Assembly: GCA_050747525.1 (NCBI GenBank)
Contig: JBOGOC010000066.1
Location: 107,145-171,144, forward strand
Reading direction: 5' to 3'
DNA: 64,000 bases
Source: JBOGOC01 sp050747525
GTDB taxonomy: Bacteria; Acidobacteriota; Polarisedimenticolia; JACPZX01; DASXTC01
Shown: positions 12,401 to 24,400 of the stretch, piece after piece
Layout: each line of letters begins with the position of its first letter
Numbering within the stretch: position 1 is the stretch's first letter
Translations under genes and position numbers: made by a program
Notes under the pieces: generated by a model
Told to the model about the DNA's origin: nothing
What the model saw: the letters and a program-made list of their open reading frames with translations, nothing else
Databases searched by the model: none

Positions 12401-15400
12401 CCCTCGGCGCCGTCCACGTTCAGGACCTCGACGCCCACGAAGTTCACGTTCAGCCCGGCGCCGAAGATCCCCTTCTCCGTCACCACGAAGTCGTCGCCGA
12501 ACTCAGTGCCGATGATGACCACGGTGTCGAAGCCGTCGCCGCCGTCGATGGTGACCGGGGCGTTGACCACGTACTGCACCAGGTCGGCGCCGCCGTTGCC
12601 GGAGATGTCGGTGCGCTCGCGCAGGTCGGACTGATCCTGCGAGCCCGCCAGGGCGAAGGCGCGGACGATGAAGGTGTCGTCGTCATCGCCGCCCAGCAGG
12701 GTCAGCACGGCGCGGTTGTGGAAGACCACGAAGTTGTCGTCCCCGGCGTCGCCGGAGATGGTGGTGGCCACGCTGATACCGTTGCTGAGCCAGCCGCGGG
12801 TGGTCTCGATGGTCGAGAACTGGTCGATCTCCGCGATGCCCGTCACGTCGCCGATCCCGTCGTGTGGGTCAACGTCGGGCTCGGTGATGCGCTCGGACTT
12901 GAAGAGTTGGCCGATCTGGAAGCGATCGTTGCCGTAGCCGCCGAAGATCTCCATGGCTGCCGTGACGTCGTCCAGGGCGACGAAGTCGTCCCCGTCGAGC
13001 GTCATCAGCTTGATCGTCTCCATGTTCTTGCGGTAGTCGACGCGCTCCGCGCGGAAGGGCCCGTTGATGTTGGCCACGAACGCGCGGGTGGTGTCCGAGG
13101 TGCTGGCGCGCAGCAGGACGCGGTCGTCGCCCGGCGTGCCGGTGATCACCAGGGAGTCGACGCCGTCCGACTGGTCGCCGCCGTCGTCCACGTCGATCGA
13201 CATGCGGTTGTCGCCACCCAGGAAGGCCACGAAGTACTGGTCGCCGCCACCGCCGCCGTCCATGAAGTCGTCGCCCAGCGTGGCCAGCAGCGTGTCGTCA
13301 CCGGCGTCGCCGAACACCTGGTCCGCGGTGTCGCCGCCGTCCAGGACGTCGTGGTGGTCGCCGCCGTGCAGGATGTCGAAGTCGGCCTCGCCGAACAGCT
13401 CGTCCTCGCCGGTGCCGCCGAACAACTGGTCGGAGCCCGCCCCGCCGTGGATGATGTCGTCGGCGCCGCCGCCATGGATGACGTCGCCGAGATCGGCCCC
13501 GAACAGCGTGTCGTCGCCGTCCTGGGCCGGGTTGGCGTCCGCCGCGTCGGCGTCCACGGGCAGGACCACCTTGTTGGCCACGCCCGCGGCGTCGGTCAGG
13601 TTGGCGTCGGGGATCAGATGCAGCGTCTTGCCGTCGGGCGAAACGGAGAAGACCTTGTACTTCCCGTTGTTGGAGCCGGCTCCCGAGACGTCGATCGCCT
13701 GGTTGTTGAATCCGTAGCCGTCGGCCGCCCAGTCACCCGAGGCGCGAACGATGTTGTCGGACACGATGGTCACGCCGTTGGTCGGGCCGGCGTTCGTGAG
13801 CTTGTCGTTCCGGCTCAGGGTCAGCTTGTTGGCGATCACGTTTTCGATGGTGTAGTCGCCGTTGTTGGCGCCCGCGTTGGTTATGCGGATGCGCTGCTTG
13901 GCCTCGAAGCCGTCGGCCACGAAGCTCCCCGCCGCGCGGGTGATGGTGTCCAGGTTGCTGCCGTTGTCGGCGAACGTGAGGTTGGGGTTCCCCGCCAGCG
14001 CCACGTGATCGAAGTCCAGGGTCCCGTCATACCGGGGCCGCCAGCCGTGGATGAAGCTGGCTTCCGTTCCGCCCTCGATGTGATCCTCGCCGCTGCCGCC
14101 CAGCAGCACGTCCACCCCGGCCTCGCCGAAGATCTGGTCGTCGTCCGGTCCGCCGTCGGCGATGTCGTCGCCCTGGCCGGCGTAGATGCGGTCCTCGCCC
14201 CCCTCGCCGTGCAGGACGTCCTTGCCGCCGCCCAGTCCGCGGTTGGTCTCGTCCACCACCAGGCCGCTGATGGTCACGATCCCGGTGTCGCCGATCAGGA
14301 TGTCGTCATCCGCGCCGCCGAAGATCCGGTCGTCGCCGCCGCCGCCGAACAGCACGTCGTCGCCGTCGCCGCCATGGACGATGTCGTTCGCATCGGTCGG
14401 CAGGCTGCGCGCGCGCAGCACCTCGAAGACCCCGTCCTCGTTCTCGTCGACCAGCTTGGCGTCATCGCCGAAGACCCAGTCCACGCCGCCGCCGCCGGCC
14501 ACGTCGTCGGTGCCTAGGCCGCCCAGGATCAGGTCGTCGCCACCGCCTCCCACCAGGGTGTCGTCCCCTTCCTGTCCCTTGATGGTGGCGCGCCCCATCG
14601 CCCCGGCGCCCAGCTTCACGATGTCGTTGCCCGCGCCCGTCTCGATGTCGAACTCGAGCCCCGAGCCGGCCGTCACGCCCGTCAGGTCGATGACGTCGTC
14701 GCCCTCGCCGCTGCGCACCAGGATCTTGGTGAAGTTGCCTTCGTACTCCTGATCCACGGCCTGGCCGCCGGTGTTCCCCGACACGGTCAGGGCGTTGGCG
14801 TTGCCGGTGACGGTGAAGTTCTCGCCGAAGTCGGACAGGTCCTGGTTGAGTCGCTCCTTGGAGTACTTGCCCATGTTGAGCTGCAGGATGTCGCCGTCGT
14901 CCGTGTGGATGACGTTGGCCAGCTTGGGCGGCCGGAAGAAGTCGATCTGGAAGTCGACCAGGGTGATCTCCGGCGTGATCTCGAACTCCTCGTCGATGGT
15001 GAAGAACCCGAAGTCGATGATCAGGAACGCGAACAGCTTGGCGAAAATGCGCCCCGTGACGTCGAAGATGGCCAGCGGCGCCAGGATCGGCTCGCCGTAC
15101 TTCACCTCGTTCTCGAAGTTCCCGATGATCTCGGAGATGCGGATCCTGCCGTCGTGGTTCGGGTCGAACAGGTCGAAGTTGATCTCCGCTCCGATCCCGC
15201 CGGCCACACCCGCGCGCGCGATCCCCAGGTTCAGCTCGGCCGAGACCGACAGCTGCCCGAAGAGGCTCACTTCCGGCTCATCGTCCCCGCTTTCGCCGTT
15301 GTCGTTGAGGAAGAACCCGTTGAAGACGAGCAGCGGATTGACGAACCCGCCGTTGGCGAAGTCGATGATCCCCTGCGTGTCGAATCCCACCTGATGGAAG

Positions 15401-18400
15401 TCCACCGTGGCGGCGAACTCCATGGTGAGGCCCACGCCCAGGGGCCCGAAGATCGGGAAGAACGCCGTGTAGCTGAAATCCACGCTCAGCACGGGCAGGT
15501 CGAACAGAATCAGGGTGGCCGCATCCCCCATCAGGATGTTGAAGGCCTGCGCCGGGTCGTTCAGGATCGGGAAGCTGAATCCTTCGGTCTCGGCCGCCTT
15601 CTTCGCGAACTCCGTTGCCTTCCCTCCGCCCAGCTTGTCGAGGGCCTTCTTGAAGTCGAAGGCCCCGGCGGCCGCCACGTTGGGGGCGGCGTTCCTGACC
15701 GTCTCGCGCAGGCTCTCCACCGGCTGCGACAGGTCGGGCATCAGGCCCATGGCATCGCTGAAGATGACGAAGTCGCCGAACGGAATGTCCAGGTTCTCGC
15801 CCGGATCGGTGGGGATGGAGTTGATCAGCGAGATGACGTCCGCCACCGTCTTGATGAAGCTCGGGTCGACGCTGCCGAACACACCGGCGATGTCCAGCAG
15901 GGTGATGGGCCCGGCCAGATCCGAGATGAGCGGGATCGGCGTGGTGAGCACGTCGATGATCGGCTGCACGGGCTCCGTGAACTTCTTGATCTCCCCCAGC
16001 ACCGGGGAGATGAACTCGCTGATGAACGAGCCCAGGTCGAGGCGGACGTCCTTGAAGCCGAGGAAGTGCAGGCCTTCCTGGATGGAGTCGAACCCGCCCT
16101 CGAGGATGTCGTCGACGCCCCAGTCGAGGAGGAAGTCGGCCTCCAGCTTCGGGAAGTAGGCGGCCGCGCTGCCGACCAGATCAGGATTGATCTGCAGATT
16201 CAGCGCCAGGTCGATGATCGCCTCGGCGGAGAGGTGCGGATCCAGCTTGATCTTGGCCAGCTCCGACAGCCCCAGCGTCTCGTCGCCCATCTTGGTGCTC
16301 TGGACGTCGATGTCGAAACTGGCCGACAGGTGCGTTTCCGGCCTGGCGTCGGCGTTGAACTGCAGGAAGAACAGGTTCCCGGTCAGCCCGGCGTCGGGGA
16401 GCGTGACCTCGATGTCCAGTTTCAGGTCATCCGGATCCGACACGTCGATGAAGAACAGGTCGGTCCCGTTGAGCCCGAACGCCAGGTCCAGCTCCCAGTC
16501 GATGTCCAGCTGGATGCGGCCGCGCGACTGCAGGGCCAGCGCTGGGACGCCCAGGTCGAACCCGAGGTCGGCGCCTTCGCTGATGAGCGAGTCGCCCAGC
16601 TTCAGGTCCCAGGTGATGAACTGGTCCTTGAGCGCCACCCCCGTCTCGTCCAGGTTGGTGTTCATGACGATGTCGGAGGGGCCCTTGGCCGGGTCGCCGT
16701 TCTGGTCCAGCAGCACGCCCAGCGCGGCCTTCATGGCGCGCATCACGCGCTCGTTGTCGGCCGTGGAGGCCGCCGTGACCGTGATGGTCTTGTCCATGAA
16801 GACGACGGCGCCCTTGTACAGCTTCAGCCCGAACACGGCGTTGCCGTCCAGCTGCCCGTCGGCGAACGCGCCCGGCACGTCCCCCTCCACGATGATCTCG
16901 GAGGCAGTGCGGCTGACGCTCATCACCGGCTGGAACCCGAGCTGCGTGACGGCCGGCGTCCCCGCGGTGGCCTGGAAATCCACTTTGGTGACCAGCGGGT
17001 CGAGCACCACCAGCTGGATGGACGTGGTGGTGATGCTGTTCTCGGTGTTCTGGACGGCGCGGGCCTCGACGATGCCCGACAGGCCCTGCGCGGCCAGCGC
17101 GGTGTTGACGTCCTCCACCAGCGAGTGCTCGTTGGATCCGAGCAGATCCCACAGCAGCTGCGAGATGAAGTTGCCGCCCGGATCGGCGGCGTTCTCGACC
17201 TCGGAGCGGAAGTCCTCCAGGAAGCCCTCGCGGAAGTCCTCGATCACCCGAGCGCCGTCGGAGAGCTGGTCGCCGATCAGCGGCAGCTTGAAGCCGAACA
17301 CCTCGCCGTCCAGCACGTCCTGGATGCCGCCCAGGAAGAAGTCCACGCCGTCCACGAGGAAGAGGATGTTGTCCAGCAGGCTGAACTCGCCCGGGTTGAA
17401 CTGGAACAGGTCGGCGATGCTGTCGACCGGGTTGCCATCCTTGTCTTTGCCTGTGGGCTCGGGATCGGTGAGCGAGTTGCCCTGGTCGAAGACGAAGTTC
17501 CCTTCCTCGTCGACGGAGATCAAAACGTCGTACTGGATGCTGCCGACGTGCTTCGACTCGGTCGGGAAGTAGAGGGGCAGGTTGACGTGCAGCTCCCCTT
17601 CCACGATCGCCGAGAAGTAATCCCCCAGATTGCTCAGCACGTCGGTGATCAGCTGCTTGCCCGTGTCGGTGCCTGGGTTGTCGTCGAAGTCCAGGCCCAC
17701 CCGCATGATTTCCGGGTTGAGCTGCCCGGCGGGGCCGCCGCCGATGGTGATGGCGCCGTCCTTGATGAAGGCTCCGAAGGGGCCTATCGCCGCCTTCAGA
17801 TCGATGTCGGGCGCACCCGCCAGGAACGTGGCCTTGAGACCGGTGTCCTCGAAGACGTAGATATCGAGCGGGTTGTTCAGGTCGATGCCGATGGCCAGGG
17901 TGAGCCCGATCGAGCCCTGGGCCACCAGCCCGGCCGAGCCGGTCAGGATCCCCGCGTCGCCCAGATCGAAGTCGAGCGGGAACGACTCCGAGAAGTCGCG
18001 GCCCAGGTCGAAGTCGAAGCGCATCACGTCGCTGGGTCCGTTCAGGCCCAGCGGGAAGTTGAGCAGCGACAGATCCAGTCCGAACGGCCCGGGGGCGATG
18101 CCGCGGACCGTCTTGCCCACCACGTCGGTGGCGTCGGTCAGGCTCGCCGCCTGCAGCGTCAGCGTCGAGGCGGTGAGCGAGGCGATCACGAACGAGCCGT
18201 TGTTGCTTCCCGGCCCGCCGATGGTGATCGACTGGCCCTGCACGAAGCCGTCGTCTATCCAGCTTCCGCCCGAGCGGACGATCGTATCCGCGCCGTTGTT
18301 GAAGGTCAGCTTCGGGGCGCCGTTCATCACGGCGTCGGCCGGCAGGCCCAGGGCCTCCTTCAGCTTGTCGGACAGCAGCTGCAGCGTGCCCGCCTGGTTC

Positions 18401-21400
18401 TGCTGGAACGAGGTCACGGCGGCGTCGATCTTGTCGGCGAACGCCAGGATGTCGTTGAAGCTGACGTTGATGACGGGAATCTCTGCGTCCAGGAATCCGA
18501 ATGACTCGAACTGCCCCAGGAACGACGACAGCGCCCGCAGGGCATCGATGATCTGGCTGATCGACAGCCCCTCGAACTTGGTCAGGTCGCCCAGGTCAGG
18601 AGTCTGGATGTCGATGGACGGCGGCCTGGTGAAGCTGGCCCCCGAGAGGGCGCCGGTCAGCACCGAGTCGGCCAGGACCACGGTCGTCTTGTTGGGGCCG
18701 CCGGCGTAGGAGAGCGACACCACCTTCGATTCCACCGGGGTCGCGCCCAGACTCGCGCTGACGTGATCCCCCACCCGCAGCAGACCCCTCTGGTCCCCCG
18801 AGAGGGTCATGCTGTTGGCGCTCACGAACAGCGGCGTGAACGTCGCCTCGAGGAACGGATCGCCCAGGTCGAACAGCGAAATGCGCAGCTGCGGCGTGGC
18901 GCCGGTGGTGAGCAGGCTGCTGATGTCGGGCGTGATGGTCAGGTCGAGCGCGACCACCCCCATCTCGCCGATGACATGCACGCCCGACGAGCCCCCCTCG
19001 CTGACCAGCGAGGCGGCCGGGGTGAGAGTGAGGGTCAGGCCGTCCATGGAGATCGACTGGATCTCGTAGATCCCGTCGTTGGCGGACGAGCCCAGGATCT
19101 GGATCCGCTCGCTGGCCGAGAACCCGTCGGTCGTCCAGTTGCCGGCCGAGCGGGTGATGGTCTTGGCCAGGGAGTTGAAGCTCAGGAGCGGCGAGCCGGC
19201 CATCACCGTGCCGGTGATGGTGGGGGTCCCCACGATGGAGCCGATGTCGGACAGCCCCTCGATCAGCTCGGCCAGCGTGATGCGCGTGATGGGCGAGCCG
19301 GCCAGCTCCTCGTCGGCGTCGGGGGTGGCGTCCTTCAGGACAATCGACACCTTCCCGTCGAAGCTGCCGTTTCCGGTCAACCCCACCGACACGATGCCGA
19401 AGTTGGCCCCCACCGTGACGCCGCCCGGAGTGGAGAGACTCAGCTGTCCGCTCAGACTGGGATCCTGGATGAAGAACCGGTCCAGGATCGATCCGCCGCC
19501 GATGGCGTCGCCGATGATCAGCCCGTCGCTGTCGGCCACCGTGGTCTGGTTGTCGCCGTTGCGGTCCTTGTCGGCGTCCGAACGCAGCAGGCCGAGGCGC
19601 AGGGCCGACGGAGACGCATTGACCGACTCCACGCGGAACATCTCGGCGCCGTTGCCGCTGATCCCCACGTCCTTGGTGGGTCCCTCGTTCACCAGCACCG
19701 CGCCCACGGCCAGCGTGAGCGTCGTGGCGCTGACCGACTCAATTGTGTAGACACCATCGTTGGCCTGCGATCCCGTGACCCGGATCTGCTGCCCGACGCC
19801 GCCGACGAAGCCGTCCGACACCCAGTTGCCGACCGGCGGCGGCGTGTTCCCGGCCTGCGCCACGCGGGTGATGGTGCGCGCCGCCGCGTTGAAAGTGATG
19901 CGCGGCGCTCCGGTGAGGGCCGGGCTCTGCCTGAGCCTCAGTCCCTTCGATCCGTCGGGGTTGATCTCGGCAAGGATCGGCCCGCCCACCTGGGCGTTGA
20001 TCTTCGCCAGGACGTCGCCCAGCGTGCGGGCGCCGTCCAGCGTGACCTTGAACCGCGTGCCGTCGTTGCGCACGACCGCCAGGTCGGCGGTATCACCCAG
20101 CTGCGAGGCGGCGAATCCCAGCTGTGTCTGGGCCGGCCCCGACTGGGCCTCCAGGGTGAATCCGCTGGTGACCGTCGCCGAAGCGGTCTCGCCGGTCAGC
20201 GTCGCGCCCGGAGTGAGCGTCAGGACGGTGCCGGTGATGCCGGCCACCGTGTAGACGCCGTCGTTGCCGTTCGTGCCGCTGACGGAGATCTTCTGCCCCG
20301 CCTCGAAGCCGTCCTCGATCCAGCTGCCGGCCGAGCGCATGATGGTGTCGGCCGAGCCGGCGTCCGCGAACGACATGGACGGCGAGCCCTGCGCCCGCAC
20401 CAGCGACTTCAGGATGAGCCGCGAGCTGTCGGCCAGCGCTTCCATCCTGCCGTCCAGCCCGGCGTTCTCGAGCGACGAGTTGATGTCCAGCACCAGGTCG
20501 AGCAGCGTGTTGTTGCCCGCGGTGTCCGTGATGAAGGGGTTGTCGTCGTCGTGGGCGGCCAGCACGCGCACCACGTACGCCGCGTTGGCCGTGGCGGCGA
20601 CGGCCGTCTCGGCGGTCAGATGATCGGCCTCGTCCAGCGTGAGGGTGAGGCCGTTGGCCGAAACGCCGGCGATGCGGAACGTGCCGTTGTTGCTGAGCGT
20701 GCCGGTCAGGGTGATCCGCTTGCCGGGCATGAAGCCGTCGGCGAACCAGCTCCCCGCGGCGCGGGTGATGGTGTCGGACGAGGTCACGACCACCTTCCCC
20801 AGCGGTCCTTCGTTGTCCAGGGTGTCGTCGGCGGTGAGGGTCAGGACAGTGGCGGACACCGAGGCGATCTCGTACACGCCCGCGTTGCTCAGCACGGTCG
20901 ACACGCCCACGTCGGAGACTGGCCCTTCGTTGTCCAGCGAGGCGGCGCCGTTGAGAGTCAGCACCGATCCGGAGACCGTGGCGATGGTGTAGGTGCCGTC
21001 GTTGGTGGCCGTGCCGGTCACCTGGATGGCCTTCCCCACGGTGAAGCCGTCGGTGATCCAGCTACCGGCCGAACGGGTGATGGTGTCGGCGCTGCCGACA
21101 TTGGCGAAGCTGAGGTCGGGGTTGCCCGTGAGAACCACCCCGCTCGCCACGCGGATGATCTGCCCCGCTGCGAAGCCGTCGGTCACCCAGCTGCCGGTCG
21201 AGCGGGTGATGGTGTCCGCGCTGCCGACGTTGGCGAAGGTGATGTTCGGGGTGCCGCTCAGCGAGATGTCCTTGAACGTGAGGTTGAGCCCGGATTTGGA
21301 GACCGGGTTGATGCGCAGCTCGGCGTCGCCCGACAGGCGCACCACCGTGCCGCCCGTGATCGCGATCTTGCCGCCCGCGACGCCGGCATCCAGCACCGGG

Positions 21401-24400
21401 CCTTCGTCGGTGAGGCTGGCCGCGCTCGACAGGACCAGCAGCGTGCCGGACTCCTTGATCGCCTCGATGACGTACGCGCCGTTGTTACGGGCGCTGCGCA
21501 GGACGTTGGTCAGCTGGCCCGCCACGAAGCCGTCGGTGGTCCACGAGCCGTTGTTGCGCAGGATGGTGTCGGGAGCGACCACGCCGGCGCCGGTCACGCC
21601 CGTCTCGTCGACCAGGGTGTCCGACCCCGAAAGGGTCAGGGTGCCGGCCACCACCGCGGAGATCTTGTAGGTACCGTCGTTGAGCCCGGTGCCGGTGACG
21701 GTGATGTACTGGTTGTTGGCGAAGCCGTCCGTGATCCAGCTGCCCCCCGAGCGCGCGATGGTCTTGCCCCCGGCGTTGAAGGTGAGCGAGGGAGTTCCCG
21801 ACAGCGCGGGGCCGCTCCCCGTGATCTGGACGTTGCTGCGTACCTCGTCCTTCACCGTGTCGGCCACGCTCAGCGTGAGGGTGCTGGCGTTGAGCGCGGA
21901 GATGGTGAAGGTGGCGTTATTGAGGTTGCTGCCCGTCACCTTGACGCGCTGGTTCTGGCGGAAGCCGTCGGTGAGCCAGCTCCCCGCGGACCGGGAGATG
22001 GTCTTTGGCCCGTCGTCGAACGTGAGCTGCGGGTTGCCCGTCATCTGGGCCCCGGTGTCGCTGAAGGTGAGGAGCGTGGACGAGATCGTGGCCATCGTGG
22101 CGGACGGCGGCGACGAAGGCTCGGCCGCGAACTCGGCCTGGATGACGTCTTCCAGGTCTTCCACGTTCTTGAGCGTGGTGAGCAGGTCGCCGGCGGCGAT
22201 CGGGCTCCCCCCCGCCGCGCCGAGCTTCACGCCCAGCGTGATATGGAAGTCGACCGAACCGCCCAGCCGGATCTTCGGGCTGCCCGCCGTGTTCACGCTG
22301 CCGATGGGGCCCAGGTCGAACCCGAAGTCGATCGGGACGTCCAGGTTCACCAGCTCGTGGGACAGGTCGATGGTGTAGCTCAGGATCCTGTCCACGGGGT
22401 CGTAGTCCGCCCCGCCCGGCAGTCCGATGGTCTGCAGCAGACGGTGCGCCAGGTCCTGCGCGGTGCGGAAGGTGGGCGCGTTCCCCTTGTCCAGCAGCTT
22501 CGCCAGATCGTTGCCGACTCCCTCGTTGGTATCGGTATCCGTCGAGTCCAGAAGGACGTCCGTCTGGGTGGTGCCGGCGCTGGTATTGATCGTGATGCGG
22601 AAGGAGGCGTCGGTGGAGATTATCCCCGTGCCGACGGGCGCATTGAGCGCCGTGATGATGCCGTTGGAGGAATTCTGCGTCGCCGCGGGGTTGAAGCCCA
22701 GATCGTTGTAACCGGTGCCGGACAGCTTCTGGATGCTGAAGCTGGTGATGTTCGAGTCGACCGACACCAGCACCAGGCGCGTGCCGTTCCATCCGGCCTG
22801 GATGCCGTCGATCCCCTTGTTGGAAAGGGCCTGGTTGAGGTCGGCAATCAGCGTCTGGCTGCCGTCGACCGAGTCGTCGCCGTCGTCGAAGAGCAGGGTG
22901 TCACCCAGCGCATCGGCCAGGTTGAGCACCTTCCCCACGCCGCCGCTGGCGAACGGAATCGGGAAATTCTTCAGCAGCTCGCTTTCCTTCAGCCCGCCCA
23001 TCCAGTCGCGCAGCTGGCCGAGCATCCCCATGAAGCTGGCGGCCGTCAGGTCGTTGAAATCGATGAGGCTGGTGAAGTCGCCGTTGAAGGCGAGGTCCAC
23101 CTCGCGGCCCACGAACGGATCGGAGACGCTGAGGGAGATGGAGATCCCGCCGGGGTTGAACGAGCCCAGGCCGCTCTTGACCTGCACCGGCAGGGTCGCC
23201 GCCAGGTTGGCGGTGGGGGCCGACAGCGAGCCGACGATCCCGGACACCGCCGCTTCGAGCTGCGCTTCGGTGATGCCGCTGGAGGTGGAGAAGTTCACGT
23301 CCAGACTCGCGTCCAGGTCCAGGGTGCCATTGACCACCGACACGCCCAGGAAGCCCACGTTGGCCGACGCGTCCAGGTCCGCGACGGAGACGCTGGCCTC
23401 CAGATCGAGGCTGTCGACGTCCAGGAAGAACTCGGGGGAGCCGCTCAGCTTGAGCCCGAGGCTCAGGTCGGCGTTGAGGGCCGCTTCCATATCCACCTTC
23501 GCGGTGGCGTCGAAGGAGACCCCAGCCAACTCGCCTTCCTCGCCCAGGTCGAGGCGGAACGACGTGGAGCGGTCGGCGTCGTAGTGCAGGTTGAGGCGCA
23601 GCTCGGGGACACCCCCGCCGCCGAACACGACGTCGAGCGTGACGCCCGGGGCGACGTCTACGGTCAGATCGCCCAGGTTCTGGACGATCTTGGTGACGTC
23701 CACGACAGCCGATTTCAGCGCGGCGAAGCCCAGCTTCGAGGCGGCGTCGGCCAGCCCCTTGAGCTGGAAGTTCTTGGCGGACGGATCGACCGCCTGGAAC
23801 CCGAAGCGCGAGTGAGCGGCGTCGATCCCTTCCTGCAGGGCGGCCCGCACGCGCGGCACGCCGTCGCCGTCCACCAGGGCGCCGCCCACCGACGCGATCT
23901 TGGCGTTGATCTTGTTGACGAGCCGGTCGAGGTCTGAGCCGGTCAGGATCTTGTTAGCCACACCGGCGTCGTCGGAGAGCGCGTCACCGGGCGACAGCAG
24001 GATCGTGGTTCCCACGACCTCCTTGATGGTGTAGGTGCCGTTGTTCGAGCCCGGCCCTGCGACAACCAGCGTCTGGCCGGCGGCGAAGCCGTCCGCGGCC
24101 CAGTCCCCCGTGCTGCGCGTGATGGTGTCCGACGTTCCGTTGTCGTCGAAGGTGAGTGTCGGATTGCCCGCCAGCTGCGTGATCCCCGAGACGGTGACCG
24201 TCTCCTCGGTGCCGCCGTCCAGCTGGATCTTGAATGTGAAGGTGCCGGTGGTGACGTCGGGCGAGAAGAGGTCCGACACGATGGCACGGTCCAGGTGGGC
24301 CAGCGCGCCGGCCGTGAAGTCCTGGATCTTCTGCTTGAGGTCGTCCGTGGTGATGGTGGGGGTGCTGTCGATGAAGTTGCGGATCTCGACCCGCAGCTGG

